Of a stretch of 64,000 bases of DNA, positions 54,901-61,918 are shown piece by piece. Source of the stretch: an uncultured Lentisphaeria bacterium (GTDB lineage Bacteria > Verrucomicrobiota > Lentisphaeria > Victivallales > UBA1829); contig CASDPB010000013.1 in the NCBI GenBank assembly GCA_949282305.1, positions 88,555 through 152,554 on the forward strand. The letters are read 5' to 3'. Both the position numbers and the translations under genes were made by a program. The first letter of the stretch is position 1. Each line of letters begins with the position of its first letter. The notes under the pieces were generated by a model. The model did no database searches, had not been told where the DNA came from, and worked only from the letters and a program-made list of their open reading frames with translations.

Positions 54901-55530
54901 AATCTGAGCATGGCGGTGGATGCGGTCTGGTGGCCCGCAAAAGCCGCGGGGCAGATCACTTCGGGATACAGGATCACCGGCATGAGGGCCGCATCCGGCG
55001 GTGTGGAGGTGACTTTGGAGCGGACGGTCGGCAAACATGACTCGCTTCCCCTTGCCGGATTGAAGATCCGGAAGACCTATCTGTTCACCGCGGATGCCGT
55101 CACGGTTTCCACCTGCCTGAGCAATCCGACGGATCACGCCGTGGAATTTTCGTTCCGTTATCACAATCTGCCCGCGTTTCTTTCCAGCAAAGGGACGCGG
55201 AGCGGAAACGCACGGTTCGGGGACGGACAGACCTTTACGCGGGACTTGATTCACAAACTTTATCATTTTGCGGCACCGGATCCGGATCTGGAAAGTTCCA
55301 GAATGGATAAAAAGTTGAGAACGGCTTCTTCCGAAGTTACCTTCTCCGCTCCCTGGTCTGATGTGCGGATCACGGCGGAGGTTCCCCCCGATCAGCTTCA
55401 GTGCTTTGTCTTCTGGGATTCCGGAAAACAGCAGTTTTCCACGTTCGAGCCGATATTCAGAAAAGTGAATCTCAGCCCGGGAAGGAGTGTGACCTACAGT
55501 TTGAAATGGCGCGTTGAAAAAGGGAAGTAA
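51985..55530 (+). CDS. Large secreted TIM-barrel glycosidase-like protein, paralogue A
   Basis: A 1181-residue protein with a signal peptide (HFTGLSAFLGYAACAFGA); start at 51985 has AAAGGAA upstream. Residues about 30-230 are a carbohydrate-binding-type beta domain (ISQLITLAPADHPVKYRVSFKIRG...GIGEVCLDDVEMV). A second beta domain follows, then a barrel of about 390-760 with MPNWELHMFDFKGCFCSRCRDEFIEY near residue 507 (glutamate plus a CxCxxC cluster), FIPEIAWSSMIDYSRGDYGQYDVVDYMG, and FLNGWDGAFAYRFPRGYDQRYW. The C-terminal 300 residues are beta-rich. It is clearly homologous to the 57.5-61.0 kb protein. No named family is recognised with certainty; a GH42-like or related clan A glycosidase is the best guess. 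Confidence 0.75.
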   Translation: MKHFTGLSAFLGYAACAFGALDPGGVSLDFAGIEPPAEKVRGKSLVGQGGFEEADINVQTLKNNRNRWGGNLYVHGGTAENKKQIAPSGIRRIVTENPASGKQCLLLRSPAAIQKLRDEKGRPMISNRISQLITLAPADHPVKYRVSFKIRGKLENVAGLNGFYGFAECWDNLPYKGKRLTPMIQKSLSVPSGWETRTFDFMAPAGTAAISFSLALYGIGEVCLDDVEMVPVASAPGVTGKLFPAGMLDRIFALAPGQPGSMAFVLKNEPDVKIESLHLRLTLPKGFRVLDVGNTMRLISGKTEQDGSTTFLIDITSFRNTIQKDRYNTWNIPAVLVETDLKPGETLYPASYQFFCGDYRSVPESFRLQVLEPVKAAAPRRFRSAGMIANDWNYEKDGVAPLAAFYRDSGFNCVHGGNGALGKALKKLGIERYTQPYYSCNGYQIGREKKPENAVFRLVDGQPYVRSSAFQDICPTEVYRKGEYFRKYVIPMYEKILVDDDAAEHIMPNWELHMFDFKGCFCSRCRDEFIEYAAGRLKPEEIRAKWPGKIIAAFRDEWIRFRSMQHARILETLENTVNHIGKKAGKESHFIPEIAWSSMIDYSRGDYGQYDVVDYMGKLPWLEPWGPYIFHSANQPYEYFPGIHLITYLAGRDIQDFVTAHLDKGACRPKLIAFPHGSQLEDWFTEPEAIGFEFLCFFLNGWDGAFAYRFPRGYDQRYWRAAASANSDIAAHENFVYDGSEVSARVEAVPETPLPKPFFPVFWNEGGNFMQKIKGLDKASILQWKAFEHQGRFLIAVGNFWQKGENFCKVKFAGIAPDVSYEAALNGVSMGRFSGKQLADGILAHVGALRWSFITLTPSGAEAAQGAVLTQERLRTEMERRLPSIQAAMKWERDYAEKVRSSAEAENPHNDFSMVYPISNSGAALKAVREDGRDYLEITAAHYRALIDPAHGGRIAEWTAAGIPLTGQDRKLNLSMAVDAVWWPAKAAGQITSGYRITGMRAASGGVEVTLERTVGKHDSLPLAGLKIRKTYLFTADAVTVSTCLSNPTDHAVEFSFRYHNLPAFLSSKGTRSGNARFGDGQTFTRDLIHKLYHFAAPDPDLESSRMDKKLRTASSEVTFSAPWSDVRITAEVPPDQLQCFVFWDSGKQQFSTFEPIFRKVNLSPGRSVTYSLKWRVEKGK

Positions 55531-55705
55531 TTCAACCGATGCGGAAACAGGCGGATTTCCGCAATTCCTGACAGTGCAGCAGGGAATGGATTCGGCGGGG
55601 ATCCGGCACGGCGGTATCCGCACGGAATGTCCTTTTCCGGCATATCCGTGAAAAATTCGTGATATTCCGTTTTTCGAGTTGTTTTCTTCTGTTTTTTGGG
55701 AAAGA
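55531..55705. other. Intergenic region with a stem-loop
   Basis: TGCGGAAA (55540-55547) and TTTCCGCA (55556-55563) form an 8-bp stem 10 bp after the stop of paralogue A, without a strong U-run; it may end that transcript. No gene seen before the next promoter. Confidence 0.45.
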
Positions 55706-55769
55706 TTGTCCAAAGTGTCAAATTTTTTATCCAAATTGGTATTTACAATCGCGGAAATATGCTTATAAT
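55706..55769 (+). promoter_or_regulatory. Promoter with TCCAAA double box, copy D
   Basis: TTGTCCAAA at 55706, TCCAAATTG 21 bp on, -35 TTTACA at 55742-55747, -10 TATAAT at 55764-55769 after 16 bp. From TTTACA through the -10 the DNA is the same as in copy B. A further TATAAT at 55884-55889, nearer the prepilin gene, may be a second start. Confidence 0.8.
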
Positions 55770-55924
55770 TTATAAGGAAAGGGGATTCTTTCTGCCGGTC
55801 GAAGGTTTGAAGGGTTCGGAGGGAATCGGGCAAATACAGATAAAAACAGCGGGTCCGCGTATTTTGTTTTTACTTTTTGCCGCTATAATTTAGAGCATGA
55901 CGGACTCAGGAAGAGGATGAGGAC

Positions 55925-56767
55925 ATGATCAGAAGATTTGCAGGGCTTGTCTTGAGAGGTAAGAAGGAATGGCAGAAGAGCGGTACAGGAAAAATCCGTT
56001 TCAGGGAGGACGGGGCGGCACGTTTTTCCGCTTCCCGCCTTTCCCCTGTTTCGACGGGGACCATACGGATTTTCACACTGATAGAGCTCCTCATTGTCGT
56101 TGCGATCATCGCGATTCTCGCCGGCATGCTTCTGCCCGCTCTGAACAAGGCGCGGGAGATGGCATACAAGATTTCCTGCGTCAACAGCATGTCCTCTCTC
56201 GGGAAGGGTTATATCATGTATACCGGTGATTATAGTTATCTGGCGCCGTTCAGAGTCGGCAACCGCGCCTGGTATGGAGGCAATCCGGATACCGGACTGC
56301 TTGCAACCTATCTGAGCTTGAACAACAGGCATTCCGTTAACATCGGTCACAGGGCTCATTGGTATGGACAGGTGGCTCAGCCGATTGAGCGTTCTCAGAT
56401 ATCCTGTCCTGTTCTGGACCGTTTGCCGCTGCAGGAGACGATCGGCGGGACTTATGGATACGGCTATAACCAATCGGTCTATGCATTTTATGAGACAACG
56501 CTGGATGTTGCCGACGGAGGATATTGGGCAGCACGTGTAGCGCACCAGAAAGAGTTCAAGATGCCGAGTAAAACTGCCTTGTTCATGGAGGCGCTGGAGA
56601 GCATGGGCAGGAAGATTTCCATGCGTTATTCTCATTCGCTCATGAACAATGTCATTTTTGCCGATGGACATACGGACAGTGTCCGGCAGTTTTCGCCTTT
56701 CATAGAAAACAATGGCGCGACTTACCGCAGCCTGTTCTGGTATCCGGACGGAAGGAAAACCTACTGA
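55925..56767 (+). CDS. Prepilin-like protein with long leader (H-x9-DG type)
   Basis: A 280-residue protein with a 48-residue basic leader, then [20 protein letters not shown] and [47 protein letters not shown] is the H-x9-DG motif. The mature part resembles the 51.0-52.0 kb protein ([16 protein letters not shown] versus [31 protein letters not shown] versus WYGGTPENGMLAPYL), so these two are close paralogues just as their downstream partners are. It leads the operon to the small CBM-like protein and paralogue B. Confidence 0.88.
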   Translation: MIRRFAGLVLRGKKEWQKSGTGKIRFREDGAARFSASRLSPVSTGTIRIFTLIELLIVVAIIAILAGMLLPALNKAREMAYKISCVNSMSSLGKGYIMYTGDYSYLAPFRVGNRAWYGGNPDTGLLATYLSLNNRHSVNIGHRAHWYGQVAQPIERSQISCPVLDRLPLQETIGGTYGYGYNQSVYAFYETTLDVADGGYWAARVAHQKEFKMPSKTALFMEALESMGRKISMRYSHSLMNNVIFADGHTDSVRQFSPFIENNGATYRSLFWYPDGRKTY

Positions 56768-56807
56768 AAACTTTAAAAATAAAAAACCAACACAAGGAGT
56801 CAAGACA

Positions 56808-57455
56808 ATGAAGGCAGCAACATGTGCATTTCTTTCCGCAATTGCTCTGGCAATGTTCGGCGTCGCAGCGCAGGAGAACCAGTCGGTGAATCTGGTGCAG
56901 AACGGAGATTTTTCCAAAACGGAAGATGCAAAGGATATGAAGCGGTGGAGGGACGGCTACTGCTTTATACACGACGCCTCCGTTCCCGCGAATTCTCCCA
57001 TGCGGCAGGCTGTGAAGAAAGCCGTCAAATGGGAGATCAAAGACGGCATGGCTGTCGTTACCAAAAGCCCCGATCTGGTGAAATACTGCGGGGATGACAA
57101 AAAGGTTGCGTCGAGAGTGTCCGGCGGATATTCCAAGTTTGTCCAGCTTGCGCAGACGAACGGCGGAAATTACGTCGTGTCGCTTCAGTATCAGATGAAA
57201 AATCCGGGCGTTACGGAAGCCAAAGGGTATGTTCTGATTTCCACGTATGAAAAACCGGAGAATAAAAGCCTGTTCAACATTCTCCCGAAAGGAAAGCTGC
57301 TGGTTTTTCCGCTTACCGTGACCGGCGATGAATGGAAGACATTCCGGAAGGAGTTTGCAGTTCCCGCCGGAATCAACTGGCTGAGCGTGGTGGTGCGCAT
57401 CGACGGCGTCGGGGATCTGAAGTTCAAAGACGTCAGTCTGACGGAGAAGAAGTGA
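56808..57455 (+). CDS. Small secreted beta-sandwich protein, stand-alone copy of the paralogue B N-terminus
   Basis: A 215-residue protein with a signal peptide (CAFLSAIALAMFGVAAQ); AAGGAG precedes the ATG. The mature part (NLVQNGDFSKTEDAKDMKRW, KKAVKWEIKDGMAVVTKSPDLVKYCGDDKKVASRVSGGYSKFVQLAQTNGGNY, ILPKGKLLVFPLTVTG, VPAGINWLSVVVRIDGVGDLKFKDVSLTE) matches residues about 48-235 of the next gene nearly segment by segment. The NGDF...DGVG...F.DV.L pattern is that of CBM4/9-type carbohydrate-binding modules. It is probably a free binding module that shares ligand and expression with the enzyme (inference). Confidence 0.88.
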   Translation: MKAATCAFLSAIALAMFGVAAQENQSVNLVQNGDFSKTEDAKDMKRWRDGYCFIHDASVPANSPMRQAVKKAVKWEIKDGMAVVTKSPDLVKYCGDDKKVASRVSGGYSKFVQLAQTNGGNYVVSLQYQMKNPGVTEAKGYVLISTYEKPENKSLFNILPKGKLLVFPLTVTGDEWKTFRKEFAVPAGINWLSVVVRIDGVGDLKFKDVSLTEKK

Positions 57456-57462
57456 GGTCTGA

Positions 57463-60400
57463 ATGAAAAACAGGTGGCGTTTGCTTCTCTGCGCTGTTGC
57501 GGCGCTCGGTTCGCTGTCCGCTCCGGCTCTTGACCGGGGCGGGGTGACTTTTGATTTTCAGAAAATTTCAGATGCCCGGTTTGCCGCTTCCGCAAAAACG
57601 GAAGAGGTCAATCTGATTCGGAACGGCGACTTTTCCGAACAGGAATCTCCGGATGACCTTTTCCGCTGGAATTCCAATTACTGCCATGTGCATAACGCGG
57701 CGGTCCCGTCCGGTTCCCCGATCCGCCGGGATGTGAGGAAAGCCGTCAAATGGGAGATCAGGGACGGCGCGGCAAGCGTCGTCAAGAGTCCCGAACTGGT
57801 GAAATACTGCAACGGGGATGAGAAGATCGCTTCCGATGTTTCCGGCGGATTTTCCAAGTATGTGCAGCTTGCGCAGACGAACGGAGGAACCTACAGGCTG
57901 AGTTTTCGTTACCGGATGAGTCATTCGGTCGGGGACAAGGGGTATGCGATAGTGTCGCTTTTCGACAAGCCGGAAAACAAGCGTCTGTTCAACATTCTTC
58001 CGAAAGGGAAACTGCTGGTCTTTCATCTGGCGGATACAGGGGGGAACTGGAACCTGTTCAGCCGTGAATTCACGGTTCCCGCCGGAATCAACTACCTGAG
58101 CGTGGTGGTGCGCATCGACGGCGTCGGCAAACTGAGTTTCCGCGACGTCAGGCTCACGGAGACCAAGGCGGCGGAAAAGATTACGCTGAAACTTTCTCCC
58201 CACGGTTTTCTCGACCATACCTTTGCAGTATCGCAGAACCAGCCGGCGGTCATGACCTTTGTCTGGAAGAAAAATACCGGCGACCGTTTCACGACGAAAA
58301 ATCTTGAATTTGTCCTGACGCTTCCCGCAGGATATGAATTCAAAGGCACCTCCTTTGCGGAAAAGAATTCGATCCGCACGGTGAAAACGCAGGACGGCGG
58401 CAGCGAGGTGCGTTTCAGGATCAATTCCTCGCTTCCCGGTTATCTGCCCGGAAAAGACTTCAATTTCTATCTGCGGATGCCGGTGATGATTACAACGGAT
58501 ACGGAGGTCGGAACCCGTGGCGCCGCGTCGCTGCGGATTGAGGAGAACGGAAAAACGGTGTCCAATGCGGAGCCGGTTGAACTCTTCACGATTCCGCCTG
58601 TCCGGGCGGCGCATCGTCCGTCCCGGTATTTCAGCGGGATTTATATCGGCGGGATTTACCTGAGCTTTCAGGAACCTGCCGCGGATGCGCTGTTTGCAAA
58701 ATTGATGGGCGACGCGGGGGTGCAGTGGGTCGTGGCGTCTCCCGGAACACGGGGGAAGGCATGGCGCGAAAACGGCGTTGTCTATATCACTCCTGAAAAT
58801 TACTGGGTTGCCAACGGGTTCCGGGTGGGACTTCCCGAAGGGCGTCCCGAAGCGGATAAATACAGGTATATCGGCAACGCCGATTTCAATCTTGACAATG
58901 CGACATGCCCCGCCGCGGTTTATGAAGAGCGCGAGTATTTTGTGAAGAACACAAAGGAAATGATCCGGAAGTCCCTTGCCGGATGCGACGGTCTGTGGGG
59001 CAACTGGGAACCCTTCATGTTTGCCGGAAAGGGCTGCATGTGCGATACCTGCCGCGCGAATTTCGCGAAGTTCGTAAATGTCCCCCTGGAGCAGATGAAA
59101 AAGGAGTGGCCCGCCGAACTGGGGCGCGGAAAGAAATATTACGATCAGATTGTGAGATTCCGCTCCCTGGAACACGCGAAGATGGTGAAGACGATTCACA
59201 AGGCGGTCGTCGAGGCGACCGGCGGGGAGAAGTCGCTCGGTTTCATTCCCGGAATCGCGTGGACTGAAATGTCCAGCTCATGGCGTCCCATGAATCTGGC
59301 GCCGGAAGTTCAGGCATACGATTACGCGGGTTCCCTGCGCTGGATCAATCCTTGGGGCCCCTATCCGTGCTGGGATACCCAGCAGCCGTTCGGCTACGAC
59401 AAGAAGAGGATGCTTTCCTACTTCATCTCCGCCCGTGACGTCCGGGAACAGGTCGACAGGGACTATCCGGAAGGAAAACGCCCGAAACTGATGTCGTTTC
59501 CGCATGGACTACAGATTTCCGACTGGGTGATTCAGCCGGAAAACATGGAACTGGGAATGGATGCGTTCTTCTTCAACGGTTTTGAATCCACAATCGTTTA
59601 CGCATTTCCGAAAGGGTATGACAACCGTTACTGGAGCGCCTTTGCCCGCGCCGTCGATACCGCCGGCAAATATGAGAGTTACGTGATTGACGGGAAACGG
59701 ATTGACGGAGACGTGCAGTTGATTCCGGTTTCCGAGTATGCCGCTCCGTCGGGAACGGTGGCGGATGCGATTCCCGGGTATAAGAATGAACCCATGCTTC
59801 AGGTTGCCGCATACCGGCTCGGGGACAGACGGATCGCCGCGGTTTTCAACTTCTGGGAGAAAGGGGAGGCGTTTTTCACGTTCCGTCTTGCCGGGCTTGA
59901 CCCGAAGAAGAACTATACGGTGGTCTGCGGCGACGATCAGTTCGTGCCGGATGCCGGGCGTTCCGTCTATACGGGCGCGGAGCTGGCGAAAGGAATCCTG
60001 CTTCATGCGGGAGCCGCGCGCTGTGCGGTGTATGAGATCCTGCCGGAGGGCGAAGCGCTGACGGGGAAGACTCTGTGGAGCGCTGAAAAACTGGATCAGC
60101 TCTATCGGAGCCGCCGTCCGGAACTTGCGAAGGAGGCGGAGGCAGACCGGAAATTCGAGGAGCTCAACAATCCGAAGGATATTGCCCTCGAAGACATGTC
60201 CAGTGCCGGAATCGAGTGCAAAGTCAATGCGGAGAAACAGAGCATGGTGTTTTCCTCGAAACAGAATTCCATCATTCTCAGCACCAAGGAGATGAGCATT
60301 CTGGACTGGACGGTCAAAGGACGGAAGCTGATTCAGGGCAATCCGGTTTCCGGTTTCGGAACCGCGGTCTTCTGGGAACCCTCCTGGCAGCCGCAGGGCG

Positions 60401-60990
60401 CCTACCGCGTGTTGAAGCAGGAGAAGATCAAAGACGGTTTCCGCATTGTCGGCGAGATGTATGTGACAAGCAATGCCCAGCCGCTTCTGGAAGCTCTGAA
60501 AGTCCGTCAGACATTTGAGATTACGGATTCCTGCCGGAAGATCGCTTTGAACACCACGCTGGAAAATGCGTCCACGGACGAGGCGCCGCGCGTCCACCGT
60601 TTCGGATTGAGGTATCACTGTTTCCCCGTTGCGCCCGCCCTGAAGAACGGCGGTGCGGAAATGACGCGGAACGGAGAAAAAGTTCCTTACGCGAGAGATT
60701 ACCGTCAGGCGCTGTTTTCCACCGGAGATAAAGTGTTTGAAGATACGGTTGGAAAGACGTTCAGCGTTAAGAAGCCCCTCGTGAAGATTACGAAAGCGGA
60801 TGTTGTATTCCGCGCTCCGGAAATTCCGGCTCTGGCATTGGCGCTTTCCCCGGAAAAGGAATTTGCCGGCTTTGCGCTGTGGGATTCACCGAAACAGTTC
60901 TGTTCTACATTTGAACCTTGTTTCAAACAAGTTACATTAAAATTGAAAGAGAAAATTTCATACGGCATTACCGCCGTTGCGGGAGAATGA
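57463..60990 (+). CDS. Large secreted TIM-barrel glycosidase-like protein, paralogue B
   Basis: A 1175-residue protein with a signal peptide (LLLCAVAALGSLSAPAL). Residues about 48-235 are a CBM4/9-like module (NLIRNGDFSEQESPDDLFRW...VVRIDGVGKLSFRDVRLTE), the same as the separate protein encoded just upstream. A beta domain follows, then a barrel of about 400-770: NWEPFMFAGKGCMCDTCRANFAKFV near residue 514 (glutamate plus CxCxxC), GFIPGIAWTEMSSSWRPM, LMSFPHGLQISDWVIQPENMELGMDAFFFNGFES, and VYAFPKGYDNRYWSAFARAVDTAGKYESYVIDG. These match paralogue A. The C-terminus is beta-rich. It ends 4 bp before the M55 peptidase start. The catalytic residues and substrate are inferred only from position. Confidence 0.78.
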   Translation: MKNRWRLLLCAVAALGSLSAPALDRGGVTFDFQKISDARFAASAKTEEVNLIRNGDFSEQESPDDLFRWNSNYCHVHNAAVPSGSPIRRDVRKAVKWEIRDGAASVVKSPELVKYCNGDEKIASDVSGGFSKYVQLAQTNGGTYRLSFRYRMSHSVGDKGYAIVSLFDKPENKRLFNILPKGKLLVFHLADTGGNWNLFSREFTVPAGINYLSVVVRIDGVGKLSFRDVRLTETKAAEKITLKLSPHGFLDHTFAVSQNQPAVMTFVWKKNTGDRFTTKNLEFVLTLPAGYEFKGTSFAEKNSIRTVKTQDGGSEVRFRINSSLPGYLPGKDFNFYLRMPVMITTDTEVGTRGAASLRIEENGKTVSNAEPVELFTIPPVRAAHRPSRYFSGIYIGGIYLSFQEPAADALFAKLMGDAGVQWVVASPGTRGKAWRENGVVYITPENYWVANGFRVGLPEGRPEADKYRYIGNADFNLDNATCPAAVYEEREYFVKNTKEMIRKSLAGCDGLWGNWEPFMFAGKGCMCDTCRANFAKFVNVPLEQMKKEWPAELGRGKKYYDQIVRFRSLEHAKMVKTIHKAVVEATGGEKSLGFIPGIAWTEMSSSWRPMNLAPEVQAYDYAGSLRWINPWGPYPCWDTQQPFGYDKKRMLSYFISARDVREQVDRDYPEGKRPKLMSFPHGLQISDWVIQPENMELGMDAFFFNGFESTIVYAFPKGYDNRYWSAFARAVDTAGKYESYVIDGKRIDGDVQLIPVSEYAAPSGTVADAIPGYKNEPMLQVAAYRLGDRRIAAVFNFWEKGEAFFTFRLAGLDPKKNYTVVCGDDQFVPDAGRSVYTGAELAKGILLHAGAARCAVYEILPEGEALTGKTLWSAEKLDQLYRSRRPELAKEAEADRKFEELNNPKDIALEDMSSAGIECKVNAEKQSMVFSSKQNSIILSTKEMSILDWTVKGRKLIQGNPVSGFGTAVFWEPSWQPQGAYRVLKQEKIKDGFRIVGEMYVTSNAQPLLEALKVRQTFEITDSCRKIALNTTLENASTDEAPRVHRFGLRYHCFPVAPALKNGGAEMTRNGEKVPYARDYRQALFSTGDKVFEDTVGKTFSVKKPLVKITKADVVFRAPEIPALALALSPEKEFAGFALWDSPKQFCSTFEPCFKQVTLKLKEKISYGITAVAGE

Positions 60991-60994
60991 AGAC

Positions 60995-61813
60995 ATGAAA
61001 ATCTATGTTCAGACGGATATTGAAGGCGTCGCCGGATTCTGTTTCCGCGAAAACAGGGCGAATCCCTCCGAGGAGAACGTCCGGCACCGTTACCGGATGT
61101 ATCATCTGTTGACGGACGAGGTGAACGCGGCAGTCCGCGCCGCGTTTGATTCCGGCGCGGACGAGGTGATCGTCAATGACAACCACGGTTCGGGTTACAA
61201 TATCCTGTTTGAACAGCTCGACTCGCGCTGCCGCATTATCCACGGGCGCAACGGGAGCGGCCCGCACTGGCTGCCGCTTCTGGACGCCTCTTTCGATGCG
61301 ATGGTTCTGATCGGGATGCACGCGATGGGGGGGACGCCGCGTTCGATCATTCCCCATACCAAATGGGTTGTGAACGACGGAGAATTCTATTTGAGCGAGG
61401 CTTCCATGGCGGCGGCGATCGCCGGAGATCACGGAGTTCCGGCGGTCATGCTCAGCGGGGACGACAAGATCAATGCGGAAGTTTCCGCGAAGATTCCCGG
61501 GATAGAGTCTGTCGTCGTCAAGCAGGCGCTTTCTCCCTATATGGCGTGTTCCGTGATTCCGGCGAAAGCCTGCGGGATGATCTATGACGGCGTGAAGCGC
61601 GGCATTGCCCGGCGCAGGGAGATTGCCCCTTTTGTGATTCGGGGACCGGTCCGCCTGAATCTACTGGACTCTCCCGATCACTGTCCGCCGTTGAAGGAAT
61701 GCGGGGAGACCGTGACAGGGGACACGATTGACGAGGCTTTCATGAAGTATGAAAAGGGCATGAAGTGGAGTGCATTCGGACTGGAACAGATGGACGGCTT
61801 CCAGTTTCCGTGA
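60995..61813 (+). CDS. M55-family (DppA-like) D-aminopeptidase
   Basis: A 272-residue protein. MKIYVQTDIEGVAG gives the M55 metal ligands Asp8 and Glu10; VIVNDNHGSGYN, VLIGMHAMGG and WVVNDGEFYLSEASMAAAIAGDHGVPAVMLSGDD carry the other zinc-site and catalytic residues of DppA. Family role: cytoplasmic release of N-terminal D-amino acids from short peptides, for example cell-wall peptides. Start at 60995 has GGGAG upstream. It is the last gene of the operon of a secreted glycosidase-like protein, which raises the possibility that the substrate is a peptide-bearing glycan or glycopeptide (inference). Confidence 0.9.
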   Translation: MKIYVQTDIEGVAGFCFRENRANPSEENVRHRYRMYHLLTDEVNAAVRAAFDSGADEVIVNDNHGSGYNILFEQLDSRCRIIHGRNGSGPHWLPLLDASFDAMVLIGMHAMGGTPRSIIPHTKWVVNDGEFYLSEASMAAAIAGDHGVPAVMLSGDDKINAEVSAKIPGIESVVVKQALSPYMACSVIPAKACGMIYDGVKRGIARRREIAPFVIRGPVRLNLLDSPDHCPPLKECGETVTGDTIDEAFMKYEKGMKWSAFGLEQMDGFQFP

Positions 61814-61832
61814 ACAGAGTTGCCGGTTTTTC

Positions 61833-61861
61833 TTGCAAAAGAGAATCCCGCATAGTATAAT
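61833..61861 (+). promoter_or_regulatory. Promoter of the GH36-type gene
   Basis: TTGCAA (61833-61838) and TATAAT (61856-61861) with 17 bp between, about 58 bp before the ATG. It lacks the TCCAAA double box of the neighbouring operons. Confidence 0.65.
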
Positions 61862-61918
61862 AAGGGAGACATAAATGGTTTTCCGCTTTGTAAAACTCTT
61901 GATATAAGGAAGAACGTG

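Noticed and set aside
38995..55769. The four TTGTCC boxes considered as a dispersed repeat or MITE
   Set aside because: Similarity stops at the -10 and the phase to promoter elements is fixed; there are no terminal inverted repeats, so a regulatory site is the better explanation.
57568..59199. A 543-codon minus-strand open frame opposite paralogue B
   Set aside because: Same reason: shadow frame in a GC-rich coding region.
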